64,000 nt of DNA, from positions 265,757-329,756 of the forward strand of contig NW_025943819.1 of the NCBI RefSeq assembly GCF_000764305.2, read 5' to 3'. The notes beneath the pieces are model-generated. The model was not told where the DNA came from and did no database searches. It saw only the letters and a list, made by a program, of their open reading frames with translations. Source of the stretch: Hyalella azteca (lineage: Eukaryota; Arthropoda; Malacostraca; Amphipoda; Hyalellidae). The first letter of the stretch is position 1. Each line of letters begins with the position of its first letter. The translations under genes and the position numbers were made by a program. Shown here piece after piece: positions 45,038 to 56,179 of this stretch.

Positions 45038-46585
45038 AACAAAGCGATGTCGGCGCTGAAGAGTAGGCCTGCATGATGTGGCCTGTCGCCGATTCTTACT
45101 TTTCGTGACTTGTTCACAGAAGATCCAAAAGCATGTCCTTTGACCGGATCTTTTCAAGACTGACGATAGTCTGAAATAGCTACTAGACTTCCACCGGGTT
45201 CGATATGGTGCTAGGCATTTCAAGTCTGAACATATATTTTTCCACAGCTTTATCTAGTCTGTTCTTGAACGCGTTCATACTTGGAGCGCCAACGATGTCA
45301 TCGGGGAGGCTGTTCCACATGTCGGTGATTCGAAGCGAGAAGAAATGTTACCGCGCGGATGACTTGCAACGCAATTTTTTAGTTCATAGCCGTGGCCCCT
45401 GGTGTTGGTTCTTGTTTCAAATTCTTGTAATCCTTCTAGAACCTTGTATAAAACATGAGTATACTTGTAAACTTCAATGAGGTCTCCACGCAGACGTCGA
45501 TAACTGAGGCTTGGAAGCTTCATAATCTTTAATATTTCTTCATAGGACTTGCCCTTCAAGCCTGGAATTATCCTTGTTGCACGTCCTTGAACATTCTCTA
45601 TTAAATTTTTGTCCTTTTCAAATCTGATGACCACACGTTTCCAAACTTTAGATTCTGGCGCAGCAACAATCAACTGCATCATCGCTTCTGCATCTATATA
45701 GGAACTCCCAAGAACGTCTGAATAGTCCAAGAAGTTTGTTGGATGTATTAGCTTGCGTTTCAATATGCTTAGAAAATTTCAGCTCTTTGTCGACATAAAC
45801 TCCCATCTTTTTTCACACTAGACTTTTCAATCATTACTCTCTCGTTGCAACCATGTCTTCTCATACAGCAATCTTGGTGTTCATTGTTCTTTCCGATGTG
45901 AAGTACTTTACACTTGTCAGCATTAAAACGCAGCTACCACGTATCAGCCCAGTTAACTAAACTGTCAGTCAAGATCATCTTGCAATTGAGCTTTATTTGA
46001 CGCATCCTTCACTGTGTTATAAATTTTTGTGTCGTCGGCATACATGGAGCACATGCTTGACACTACTTCTGGCAGATCGTTTATAAAAGCAACGAACAAA
46101 ATAGGCCAAGAACGCTTCCTTGTGGCACGCCACTGCGCACTGATGCTCAGTCTTACACGGATCCGTTAATACTGACAAGTTGTCGTCTACCTACTAGAAA
46201 ATCTCTGATCCATTGGAGTACGTTTCCCTCAATTCCCAAAGACTTCACTTTACGCAATTAACAGCCGCTCATGCGGAACACTGTCAAATGCTTTGGCAAA
46301 ATCGGTGTACACTGCATCCACTGGCTCCCTTTCGTCCAGCAAGCGAGTCCAATCGTTCAACGTAAACAATAAGTTAGTGGTGCAGGATCTACCGGCAATA
46401 AAGCCATGTTGCCAGTCTGATAAGAGACGGTGAACAGTAAAGTGATCGATAATCCTATCCCTCACAACATAGTTATCGGGGCTACTTTTGTAACCTTTTT
46501 TGAACAATGGTGTTACTTGAGCTTCTTTCTAATCGGCCGGCAAAGTTCCTTCGTTCAAGGTTTTTGAAAGAGAAAAAGACTAGAA
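45038..46585 (-). pseudogene. Broken CR1/Jockey-type LINE (reverse transcriptase ORF2, 3' part)
   Basis: On the minus strand, reading from 46585 down: TLPADW (its W codon is now TAG) with EAQVTPLFKKG, then DWQHGFIAGRSCTTNL and VYTDFAKAFDSVPHERL (46250-46507), then the RT motif SGVPQGSVL in another frame (about 46107-46134), the catalytic YADD box (46031-46046), a RFNADKCKVLHIG block, and finally the C-terminal VQGRATRIIPGLKGKSYEE...LPSLSYRRLRGDLIEVYK domain (45275-45763). The 3' untranslated tail follows, ending near 45038 in ATTAGAATAAA. Several frameshifts and at least one stop show it is dead. The endonuclease and the first part of RT are missing (5'-truncated, typical of LINEs). Retrotransposition works by target-primed reverse transcription. 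This copy cannot encode it. Confidence 0.93.
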
Positions 46586-46845
46586 AGACAGTCTGCCAAT
46601 TTTTTTTCCTTATTTTTTTAGTGAATTCAACGCTCCCTCAGATGTTCGAGACCACTTTACACATGCCAACAATGATATAGCTTGTTCAGAACCATAAACA
46701 TGCGGAAGTGAATAACATTATCCTTTGAAAATTCACCCTAAGTTTGGGAAGCACTGGATTCCTCGGTGAGGAATCGATATTCAACCTCGGTAAGCTGGCC
46801 GTCCTTACCACCATGGTTCCGGGGGGCAGTGGAACATGTATTTCT

Positions 46846-46948
46846 CGGTGGGTCAGCTGATGCCCCCAGTTGGGTCAGCTGATGCCCTCAGTTAGGTCAG
46901 CTGGTGCCCTCAGTTGGGTCAGCTGATGCCCTCAGTACGGTTAGCCCT
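46846..46948 (+). repeat. 22-bp minisatellite (ggtcagctgatgccctcagt)
   Basis: Four to five copies of GGTCAGCTGATGCCCTCAGT plus TG. Confidence 0.9.
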
Positions 46949-46996
46949 CGGTTGGGCAGGCAGCTGATGCACGATGCTGTTGCTTTCTTCTTACCG

Positions 46997-47360
46997 ATGC
47001 TAGTGGTGCAGAGGCGGACTATCAGAGATTGCATCCAGGAAAGCGTCCACAGTCTCTTGAAGGTCTTGAATGAGAACTTCCACCCTCTCAGCCACATCGG
47101 TAAGGATTGTAGCCTTTGTTACAGGCGGCCAGCTGAATGCTGTAACCGAATCAAGGTTAGGTCTGGCGCGCATATCAATGCTGATCACGTGTGAAGCACT
47201 TGACAGATGTTTGGACATTGTAAATCCATCAACAAATAAAGATTCGAGATTCCAGGTAAACATGTCAATCACCAGACAGAAAACAGGATTTATAGGATCG
47301 CCATGCAGCTTACAAATTACAATCTTCGAGAGGATCCCGCACCAGCATGTGTTCGTAACT
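46997..47360 (-). CDS. Open reading frame of unknown nature
   Basis: On the minus strand a stop-free stretch of about 115 codons runs from near 47360 to a stop at 46998-47000. It ends VEVLIQDLQETVDAFLDAIS...PLHH. The translation looks protein-like (mixed composition, amphipathic C-terminus), but no family is recognised and no start or splice sites are compelling. It could be an exon, old transposon sequence or chance. Confidence 0.2.
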
Positions 47361-47602
47361 TCAAAATTCGCTCACGTACACGTAGCGGCCGATTTCTCGT
47401 CTGTGATTGGCGGGTTTAGTTTGAAAAGCCATCAGTGATTGGCCGACGGAGTTACAAACTCGATGGTTGCTTATTTTTGATAGTACGGCTTCAAATTTCC
47501 TGGTCGCTACTAACGTAAACTTTTCGAATGAAATAATTTTTGCCGACGAGCGTTGCACGTGCCGACAAGTCCGTACGACCAGCACGTAATGAGGGAAACC
47601 GC

Positions 47603-47782
47603 AAGTAAGAAATGGGCGAGACTTTGGCCAATTAGCGATGCACTTTTTACCATTTTGTGGGTCATCCTTAACCGGTTTGTTCCGACTAATTAGCAGTGCT
47701 ACGTCCGCGATCTGCTCGTGCTATTGGTAAGTAAGTGTTAAACAATTTGGGCAGAATGACTCGTGCATTGTTCTGTGTGAAA
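47603..47782 (-). mobile_element. CACTC-TIR MITE, copy 9
   Basis: AAATGGGCGAGACTTTGGCC, then AGCGATGCACTTTTTACC, GTGGGTCATCCTTAACCGG, GCAGTGCTACGTCCGC, GGTAAGTAAGTGTTAAACAA and a degenerate right end. Confidence 0.8.
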
Positions 47783-47799
47783 AAGTGGTTGCACGCGAT

Positions 47800-48550
47800 G
47801 AATAATTTCAAATAGTACTATAGTCATCTATCGAAATAATAATATCCTAACTTTATTTGATGAAAACTTTGAACAAATTTGTTGTTCCACCTAAGTTTCA
47901 CTGCCCAAATTTAAGACGTCACGCAGCAATTGAAATATAAATCATTATATATAAATATAAGTATGTTACCGTAAATAATGTTTACCTGCATTGACATTTA
48001 TACACTTAACACTCATATACAACAATTTGTTGCAAGAAATAATTTCTGTGTGTAATTTCACGCGGTTTTCTTAAATAATATCAAGGATTCGACCTGGTCG
48101 TAACAACTGCTTGGGCCCGACAATGCGGCGCAGCAAATAATGACGGGCGGGAATTTAATCCTGCAGCATCCCTCTGGCATCGCAAGTAATCCTTTGTAAT
48201 CCGGCCGCTAATGCGCGGTAATCCGGTGCAGTAATCCGACCGTCTTCTGGTGATCAAACGCGGTATCTTGGCGGTGTGTGAGCGCGTGTTGAAGTATACG
48301 GTAAGACGGTTGAAATATACGGCGGTGTGTGAGCGCGTGTTACCTACATAGAAGTATTTCCTGCATGTACGTATTTCCTACGTAGACGTATTTCCTGGAT
48401 GTACGTATTTACCTATAATTTTTGAGTTCACCTTGCACTTGTGATGACATCATTAGCATGACAATGTGGTGTCGTTTGCTAAGCAGCGCTGCGCACCATA
48501 TGTCACTGTCTGCCTCCTCTGATTTGTTGCATGGATAATGAACTTGTGGT
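47800..48550. other. No gene seen
   Basis: AT-rich sequence, then two copies of GGCGGTGTGTGAGCGCGTGTT (48272 and 48321), then three copies of a gtacgtatttcct-like motif at 48355-48415. Confidence 0.5.
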
Positions 48551-48555
48551 GTGCA

Positions 48556-48728
48556 CCTTGCCACCATGCATGTTGCACTGCCACCATGCATATTGCACTG
48601 CCACCATGCATATTGCACTGCCACCATGCATATTGCACTGCCACCATGCATATTGCACTGCCACCATGCCACCATGGATAGATATTGCACTGCCACCATG
48701 CATATTGCACTGCCACCATGTGCATTCC
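48556..48728 (+). repeat. 20-bp minisatellite (gccaccatgcatattgcact)
   Basis: Eight to nine copies of GCCACCATGCATATTGCACT, with one insertion (gccaccatggatagat). Each unit carries an optimal Kozak context (GCCACCATG), which is coincidental but could confuse gene finders. Confidence 0.95.
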
Positions 48729-48779
48729 TCAGCTTGGCTGCCATCGCTCGCGGCATGCGTGGCAAGGATGAAGTCTGAA

Positions 48780-49250
48780 AACATGTGAAGATATTAAATA
48801 CCTTAACAACACTTCATGATGAAGTGGTCGCTGGGTGATGAAGTGATCCTGTCGTCGATGAAGAAAATTGCGAAGTTTTGGTCTCTAAAGTTCGATGAAA
48901 ATATTTCTAGCGTTGTAGTTTTGCTAGGAAATTGTCATGGTAGTTGGAAGCATTACTAGCAGGGGAGGGGGAAGCATGAAGGTGGTGGGGAGAAGGGAGG
49001 ATGGCTGGATGGGGGGGGGGAAGCAACAAATTGCCGCAATCGCGCCAAGAACGCCACGGGATTGCGTGGCGATGAGGCGGCGATGTGGCGTAACTGTGGC
49101 ATCAGTGTGCCGTATTATTCTTCTTCGAGGGAAGATATTCTCGGAGGTGCAGAAAACCTTTAAAAAATGAACTCATGTAGGGCTGGTAAGTAATAGATTA
49201 ATTTCTTCTCTCCCTTCCGGGCTTAGAAGAAATGCCTTAATAGCAGCCTT
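48780..49250. other. No gene seen
   Basis: Repeated gatgaagtggtc-like motifs at 48819-48860 and a G-rich patch at 48960-49020. No coding sequence is recognised. Confidence 0.5.
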
Positions 49251-49255
49251 ATATG

Positions 49256-49462
49256 TGAAATCTATTAAAAAATATAACTCAGTACTCACTGCAGTGAGTG
49301 ACAGAGAGCGCATTTTCTCGCCGACGTAAACGTGAAGTCACGGACGGACAGACAAACGGACAGACAGACGGACAGACAAACGGACAGACAGACGGACGGA
49401 CATGGCGAGCACAATGATGCATTTTTTCCATAAATGAGAAAATGCGCTAAAAATGGCAACGA
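49256..49462 (+). mobile_element. (CAGA)n-containing inverted-end repeat, copy 1
   Basis: TATAACTCAGTACTCACTGC, GCGCATTTTCTCG, GTGAAGTCACGGACGGACAG, a CAGA/CGGA microsatellite, ATGGCGAGCACA, then ATAAATGAGAAAATGCGCTA. The same order of blocks occurs inverted at 59372-59580. GCGCATTTTCTC faces its inverse GAGAAAATGCGC inside the element. Confidence 0.85.
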
Positions 49463-49464
49463 TA

Positions 49465-51215
49465 AACGTGTTACCCCTCACATGAATTTAATTGACATTC
49501 ATTAATACAACCAAATAAAAAAGATAATTTTTACCTCTTCTTTACTCTGTTAAAAATGTAAAAATTACCCTAGAGGATTTTTACTTTAGTTCAGAAGCAA
49601 TTTATTCTAGGTAATAAATGTACCTAGGTAATCTCCCGTTTTGAAAAGCATTAAAAAATTTATAAATGTTTACTTCTCCTTTGAATTGTAAGGCAAGTGA
49701 AAAAATTCAATATTTCGTTGGCTGCGATACCGATGTTGACCTCTCGTGCTAAGCCGACACGCCCACTCCCCGCTGTGTCCAATCACGTCCAACCTCACGA
49801 AATGCTCACTAATGTCATACTTATCTTGTTGTGAATAACAGCATTTCGTATTAATACATAATGCATACATTTTAAATGTATGTGAGAACTTTTGAATCGT
49901 TGCCACATCGAATCGTTCGCTGTTAATATGCAAGAGTTGTAGTTTTATATACTGTTAGTGTCGCAGTTATAATTTCATTTATTCTCTTGTATTACAACTA
50001 GACTTTGAATCCTGAAAATAGATACTCATACCATCATTTGTTATTTTTAGTGTACAAAATGTTGTCCTTTAAAAATATAAATGCTCTGCCTAGGGAGCGA
50101 ACTCTCTACTGCAGTTGATTATGATCATGCACTGTTCAGGGACTTCAGTGATCAGTCTCAGTCTTCACTCTTCAGTGATGCCAGTGCTGTGGTGCTGGTA
50201 GGTTGTGTTGCTCTTTGTGCGCCCGACGATGTCTGAGATGCCGGAGATTTGGACGCTCAAGAAGACACGAGTTCTTGTTCCTCAGTAAAAGATTTCAGTT
50301 TTAACGAGCATACCACTTGAGAAACGTTATTTATTTGTGAATTTTTTAAGGACAACTTGATCCTAAAAAGTTTCATTTTCGTGTTGGATACTTTTACTGT
50401 TTTTGTCTTCATTTCTTCCGAAAGTGTTACCCATTACAAAACATTGTACGCGTGTCCAGAAATTATGGTTTAGTTTAATGTATGACCTCGAAAAAACTTT
50501 TTGTATGTACTGTATGAGGAAAAAGTGATTATTTGAATCTGGGATTCTCAGTTAAAAAAATATTTATTAAGCTCCGCCGACATTCGTGGTTAGTTTAACT
50601 GACTTCCTTTCCTCTCTGGATTCACTGTACTGAGGTAAGCACACTTCACTCAAAGTTTAATTATGAGTTAGTGTCACTGAGGCATTCATTGATTCAAGCA
50701 TAGTTGCAGACAACTGAGAAAAGTTCTCCATAATTTTTTGTGCTCTATGGGTAGACCTTTTAGAGATCAGGAATAGAGTATCATACATAAGTTATTGATT
50801 GACTGAACACTTGAAAATTAGAAATGAAGTGGCACCTGAAATTAAGACGACTCTTATCATGTGCCGCTGTGTCTTCGTGGACTTGCCTGACTCAATACTA
50901 TTTTGGCTCTTATGGGGATTATGTAATCAGAATATTAGTTTTATACCTTTCTCATATTGTAAATTAGCTTCTTAGCAGTTTTTTTATTAACGATTTATGC
51001 AGTGCAACATCAACAAAGTTTGCCTGTGAACACGTTTGTTTACAAAGCCCGCATTGTAATGAGTTCTTCACTGAAGCCGAAATCAGACGAGTCAACCTAA
51101 TCTCCCTCTGGCTAACTTGTGCGCGCACCAAACCTAAAAGCGGTCACGATGTTACGGTCTTATTATTTACATGTATTAACAAATAAGAATTAATCTTCTC
51201 GTGGCGGAACAATAA
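49465..51215. other. No gene confirmed
   Basis: Unique sequence. 50085-50300 is GC-richer and contains a 19-codon frame beginning MSEMPEIWTLKKTRVLVP (from about 50230). CTGAG|GTAAGC at 50633 resembles a splice donor. No gene model could be supported. Confidence 0.4.
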
Positions 51216-51223
51216 ACAAAATA

Positions 51224-51451
51224 GGGTATTATTGCAGATTAACTACATCCAAAAAAAAACATGTTAGTAAATAAAGGTGAGTGGGTAACGTAAGTTACGT
51301 AACCCCCATGTTAGTAAGTCGCGAAAAAAATCGGTTTTCCGATGCCGACCGCCAAAAATGAACTTCAGATTCGTAATCTACACCCCAAAAAACATATAAT
51401 TAAAAAAAAAACACCCTTTTTTTTGGATGTAGTTAATCTGCAATAATACCC
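51224..51451. mobile_element. 228-bp TIR element with AAAATA target duplication
   Basis: The left end GGGTATTATTGCAGATTAAC (51224 onward, ~35 bp to the poly-A) is perfectly inverted at the right end (to 51451). Both ends are flanked by AAAATA (51218-51223 and 51452-51457), a 6-bp target-site duplication. The interior contains a CCCCAAAAAACA block but no frame. It is non-autonomous. The TSD length argues against Tc1/mariner (TA). Confidence 0.9.
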
Positions 51452-51734
51452 AAAATAGTCATGGAAGCACTATTGTGAAGATGTAAGAGATATATTTGAA
51501 TCGATGTTAAAAAATCTTCGATTTCAAGTAAGTCATCAGGAAGCTCGGCTGGGATGGATTTAGTTGTCTCGCCTCGGAGCCGTATTATAAATAATTTGCC
51601 TTTAAAAATTACTCTTTAAAGATAACACTTCTAAAGAATTCAGTGTCTGCTATGTTACAAATGTAGAAAGAATTTTAATTTTATTATCAAATATTAAAAA
51701 GAATAACTTCAAATTTTATTTTTAAAATTTAAAA

Positions 51735-52020
51735 AGAATTAAATTTTTAGAAATTATTTATTCTGTCCATTGAATCATGCATTGTCTCAAACTTACGCAA
51801 GTGTGCAAAATTTCAGATCGATTGGACAGGTAGGAGTCTGTTAAATAGCGATTATAAGATATCGATATGTAGCAGGCAAAATATTATTCTTTTAATTTTC
51901 AAAATTATTTATTACGTCAATTGATTCATGCATTGTCTCCAACTTTACACAAGTGTGCCAAATTTCAGATCGATTGGACAGGTAGAAGTGTGTTAAATAG
52001 CGATTATAAGATTTGCAGCA
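51735..52020 (+). mobile_element. LINE-tail-like segment, duplicated with ~155-bp spacing
   Basis: Two direct copies (about 51735-51868 and 51895-52015) share CATGCATTGTCTC, AAATTTCAGATCGATTGGAC, AGGTAG.AGT.TGTTAAATAG and CGATTATAAGAT. Such 'caaatttcagatcgattggacaggtagaagtg'-like text is typical of the 3' UTR of non-LTR elements. The clade is not assigned. Confidence 0.55.
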
Positions 52021-52024
52021 GACC

Positions 52025-52625
52025 GACAACAAGAAGTGAAGTTGAAGAGAAGTTTTGTAAAAATACTTCGAATTTCGTAACTCCGTCAGCCAATAACTGA
52101 CGGCTTTTAAATCTAAACCCGTTAATCCCAGGCGAGAAATTGGTCACTACGTGTTCATTGGGCGCTACATGTCCTTAGGCCGCTACGTATACTTTCGCGT
52201 ATTTTGATAGTTGTGCCCTTTAAACCTGAAAACGTCTTGAAATCTACGCAGCCGCGCCGCCTTGTCTGACGACATGCGGCGCTGGCTATTGGTCTTGATA
52301 GATTACCGAGATACATTAATATGATAATTTAGCCAATAGATTTCCATGATACAACTACAAAGCAGAATATAAGAAGTAATATTAACAATGGTTGTCTCAT
52401 GCATGTACTATGATGACTAATTAACCTCTAAATTAGAGATGAACAATCATCTCTATTAACGATGGTTATGTCAGGCATATTATATGATAATTGATTACCG
52501 TGTATAATTAGTTAGAGTAACCATCGGCAAATCGTTCGATGTCTACTAACCTGAGCATATTTCCAACATCGCGAATTTCGCGAGCTTATTGTTGAAATAT
52601 TTTTATGCGCGTTACCTGCGGCATA
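52025..52625. other. No gene seen
   Basis: Unique. Two related segments (ctctaaattagagatgaacaatcatctct, and aacaatggttgtctcatgca / aacgatggttatgtcaggca) at 52385-52480 suggest a local duplication. Confidence 0.5.
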
Positions 52626-52628
52626 CCA

Positions 52629-52741
52629 TTGTAGGTAGTAACCATTATCAATATCCGTGATGGTTCAGGTTGAATCATCACTAGCAATACTGCAGCGTAG
52701 GTAGTAACTATTACCGGTATTCGTGATGGTTCAGGTTGAAT
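52629..52741 (+). repeat. 66-bp direct repeat, two copies
   Basis: GTAGGTAGTAACCATTATCA plus ATATCCGTGATGGTTCAGGT at 52631 recurs at 52697 with three substitutions. Confidence 0.9.
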
Positions 52742-52960
52742 AGACCGATCATTTCAAACGTGGATCATTTAAAGTTTCCTATTCCGTCTCAAAAGACGTT
52801 ATTTTCTGTCCCGTTTATTTATGTCATTTATCGTATAACTTGCCTATTTTATCATTTTATTTCCCTATTTTGGTATTACTTGCCTATTTATTTATTCAAT
52901 TCCATGTATATTTTATTGCGACCATTATTCGAGTGTAACGTAGAGCATAATTTATAATCG

Positions 52961-53122
52961 ACACTCGGAGAAATGAATACGTCATATTGTTTAAATAGTG
53001 ACACACTTTCTGCACTTAGCACTGATATGCCTTTATGCCGAGTGGAACCGGGTCAAGATGTGTACACTAGAGCGAAGAGTGCATCGCTAGTTAGACAAGG
53101 TTTCGCTAATTTCTCTTAGTAA
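52961..53122 (+). mobile_element. CACTC-TIR MITE, copy 10
   Basis: ACACTCGGAGAAATGAATAC, AAATAGTGACACACTTTCTG, CACTTAGCACTGATATGCC, GAGTGCATCGCTAGTTAGACA, CTAATTTCTCTTAGT. The central palindrome is mutated (GGTCAAGATGTG). Confidence 0.88.
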
Positions 53123-53174
53123 TTAAGGGAAGATTTAGGAAATAAAATAAGGTGCAGTGCCGTGCAGCACGACA

Positions 53175-53240
53175 CGCTGTGTGTTGTGGAGAGCAACACG
53201 GGGCCGTGTCGTGTACAGCAACACGGGGCCGTGTATCGGG
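53175..53240 (+). repeat. Short direct repeat (gcaacacggggccgtgt)
   Basis: GCAACACGGGGCCGTGT occurs twice, 29 bp apart. Each copy contains the inverted ACACGGggcCGTGT. Confidence 0.75.
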
Positions 53241-53442
53241 CAGCGCTGAGGGCCAGGATGTGGGGTGTTTACAAATACCCAGGCTCCCTCCATGGCGGAA
53301 CCTGGGGCAGGATAAGCATGAGGTAGGCAGCTCAAAAATTGAGGGAAATCTAAAAAAAACATGAGAAGAAGGGATGGATTAGCCTTTTAAAATCATAAAA
53401 ATGTAATGGCGTTTAGTTTTTTTTTCATATCAGACTCTTCCT

Positions 53443-53692
53443 GACCAACACCAATGACCACCATCACGCAGCAGACTCTCCCTGACCAAGACCAATGATC
53501 ACCAACACACACCAGTCTCTCCCTGACCAACACCAATGACAACCAACACACACCAGTCTCTCCCTGACCAACACCAATGACCACCAACACACACCAGTCT
53601 CTCCCTGACCAACACCAATGACCACCAACACACACCAGTCTCTCCCTGACCAACACCAATGACCACATACACACACCAGACTCTCCCTGACA
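53443..53692 (+). repeat. 41-bp minisatellite, six copies
   Basis: CACCAATGACCACCAACACA plus CACCAGTCTCTCCCTGACCAA. The two outer copies at each end are diverged. Confidence 0.94.
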
Positions 53693-54030
53693 ACAAATCA
53701 GACTTGTGTGGGCGGTGGCACACAAATTTCCATACACAATTGAAATAATATGAAGCTATAGTGACCATAAAGAGAAAATAAAAATGGAAAAAGACATTAA
53801 TATAGGAAAAAAAAGATTAAGAAACAGCCATACCAGCAAAGAGGCAACAGAGCGGAGTGTGCGGCACAACAGGCGTGCGTTCCTCATAACAAGCTTCTGA
53901 TTTATTAGGTGGCGCTGTAAGCAAGACTCGTCTTATTTAGGCGCCTATGGAGATATTTATCGCTCACACAACGCACTTTTGCGCGAATGACTTGAAGGGG
54001 AGACCAGCTTGACCAAATATTCCCGTCATA

Positions 54031-54218
54031 TACACTCAGAAATATAAATGGGTCTTGCTATCCTAATAGTGACTCACTTACTTAACCACAACACGGCCCT
54101 AGAACCAACTTCACACCGATACGCTTTTTTGCACGACCAAGCTAGGTTAGGGTGACCCACACTTTGCAAGAAAGTGCATCGCTGTTTGGACAGGCACTCG
54201 CTCATTTCATTGAGTGTA
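54031..54218 (+). mobile_element. CACTC-TIR MITE, copy 11 (best preserved ends)
   Basis: Begins TACACTCAGAAATATAAATG and ends TCATTTCATTGAGTGTA, so CACTCA..TGAGTG is flanked by TA on both sides. The interior shows CCTAATAGTGACTCACTT, CACCGATACGC, GGTGACCCACACTTTGC and GTGCATCGCTGTTTGGACA. Confidence 0.92.
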
Positions 54219-54625
54219 TGGTGTAGTCGTCGCCTGGGTACATGATGGAAAATGTATTGCCTTCCTCCTTGGTTTTAATTATCAAGAAGGAATCTGCAGT
54301 GTAAACTGAAATTCTAAGTTACTCCGTCGTATAAAGGATATTAAAGATTAAATTTATATTGATGGTGTACTGCTGTCTATCCAGCGTTTCCTTATTCCAG
54401 TGATTTGCGTGAGTCATAATTTTCACTCGTAAATTCAACACATAATTCGCAGGTCATAAATTCAACACTCAACAAATCATTGTTCGAAGAGAAATTTTCT
54501 GAAGTCGAGAAGACCCGTCACTAGAATGAGCTCTATAATAACAATTTCCTTCGATGATGTAGGTATTGTCTCTTGTTAATGCTTGATTTTGCCCAGTAAT
54601 TTGCGTGCGTCCAGATCCGCACAGA

Positions 54626-54712
54626 TTGGTCACATAGTTTTACTATTATAATACAGAACAAGTATATTGGTCACATAGTTTTACCATTATAGTGCAGAAC
54701 AAGTATATTGGC
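54626..54712 (+). repeat. 41-bp direct repeat, two copies
   Basis: ATTGGTCACATAGTTTTACT plus ATTATAATACAGAACAAGTAT, repeated with three substitutions. Confidence 0.92.
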
Positions 54713-54925
54713 AGCATGTACAGCTCGTAGAGTTTCCAATTCTCATTTTGTATGGACGCAATTCAGCGACCCGCGCCTCAAAGGCAACGTCTTTTTCTTC
54801 TCACAGGCGAGCGGCGGCCCAGCAGCCTGCGTCCTGGGGAGCCTCCGCCCCCCTCCGTGGGCCCTTACCCCACCTCTCCCCCTCGCTACTGTCCCTTCAA
54901 AGTAATCTTTTCTTTAACAAGCTGC

Positions 54926-55003
54926 TTTTTTTCGTTATTTTGGCATTCTCCAATTTTCCCTGCCCAATTAAAGAAGAAAAAGGAAAGACGTGGACCTGCT
55001 CTC
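54926..55003 (+). repeat. Dispersed 76-bp repeat, copy 1
   Basis: Matches 58088-58163: TTTCGTTATTTTGGCATTCT, CCAATTTTCCCTGCCCAATT, then AAGGAAA.CGTGGAC.TGCTCTC. Differences are a 3-bp indel and a few substitutions. Confidence 0.9.
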
Positions 55004-55267
55004 AATTTTGGCAATTCAAATCCATTTTCCCTCCGCATTGGATTTATGTGAAAAAAGGGGAAAGCTGACTGCTAAATTTTCCGACTTTTGATTGTGACAT
55101 ATCCTCATCTTTTCAACCTTGCACTTCTCTCTGTTGTTCTTACTATTCCTTCAGTTTCACCTTCCTTACTCCCCTTTTCCCCTCACCCTTCCCTCCCCCA
55201 AGCGAGAAGCAGCATCCCGTAAGGTTAGCTTTGATCCCCAGCGTTTGATCTCGCAGGTCTCATCACA

Positions 55268-56169
55268 ATGGCCGGTTATCTGCCTCCTGCCTCTGCCTCT
55301 GGCGGCTCATCTCCTCAAAAGCTCCCTCAAAATACCGCCTTGTCTTCAAAACCGGAGGGATACATGCGAGAACATTCCTCTTCTGATACCGCCGTGTCTC
55401 GGGAACAAGAGGGATACATGCGAGAACATTCCTCTTCTGATACCGCCGTGTCTCGGGAACAAGAGGGATACATGCGAGAACATTCCTCTTCTAATACCGC
55501 CGTGTCTCGGGAACAAGAGGAATACATGCGAGAACATACCTCTTCTAAAACTGTACATTCGTCTTATCATCATTCCTCCATATTTTCCTCCTCTCGATTG
55601 GTTACTTCGCCCCCTTGCCTGTTCTCCTCGAATTCTCCAGCACGTATCCCCAATCACACTCTAACGAATCAATCAAAAATTTCGTACGTTTTTCTTATTA
55701 ACGATTTCAATGCTGAAAATTCTGCAACCAAGATACCGCAAATTTTCGACTCGAAAGATGGCGAAACGGTGGGCATCTCTGCGCCCGCGTGCAGAGAACT
55801 CTCTTACAAATTTACAAATCAATCGAAAAACAATAATGCAATGAACAATTCTACACAGAATTCCTCTGAAAACAAGGAAGATAAGAGCTACGCAATGTTA
55901 GCTTCTAGAAGAGTAACTTCGCCTGAAAACCAGACCTGTGTATCTCGCCCCAACTTGTGTATGAATCTAAACGAAGCAGAATCTCACGTCACCGACACAA
56001 CAAATGCAGTGAGCGTCACTTCTTCTTCACGTCACAGGAAAATAACGCACTGCACCGACCACACGTCTCCCTGGGTCACGATGACACACTTCCTCGTGAG
56101 CTGCCTCGTCCTGCTCTCCTCCTTCATCCCCGTCGTGTTGAGCATCACGTCGCTACGAGGATCATGGAT
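55268..56169 (+). CDS. Candidate coding exon: Ser/Thr-rich protein with 18-residue repeats and hydrophobic C-end
   Basis: A 301-codon open frame starts at ATG 55268 (context cacaATGG, shortly after a ctcgcag acceptor-like motif). Residues 30-96 are three full and one partial copy of EGYMREHSSSDTAVSREQ, encoded by a 54-bp tandem repeat (55355-55555). Residues 100-265 are rich in Ser, Thr, Asn and Lys and look disordered, with several N-x-S/T sequons. Residues 275-293 (FLVSCLVLLSSFIPVVLSI) are strongly hydrophobic, a membrane anchor or signal sequence. The frame meets a stop three bases after a near-perfect donor, GGAT|GTGAGTACT (56169/56170), so the coding sequence probably continues in a downstream exon that I could not place. 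An in-frame ATG at 56081 (A at -3) directly precedes the hydrophobic stretch, so a secreted product starting MTHFLVSCL is an alternative reading with 55268-56080 as 5' UTR. No known family is recognised. Confidence 0.5.
55355..55555 (+). repeat. 54-bp in-frame tandem repeat, 3.7 copies
   Basis: Units start at 55355, 55409, 55463 and 55517. The period is a multiple of three and the units are over 95% identical, so the frame is kept. Confidence 0.95.
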
Positions 56170-56179
56170 GTGAGTACTA

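Noticed and set aside
48556..48728. Multiple perfect Kozak GCCACCATG starts
   Set aside because: They are part of the 20-bp repeat unit, with no open coding sequence beyond the array.
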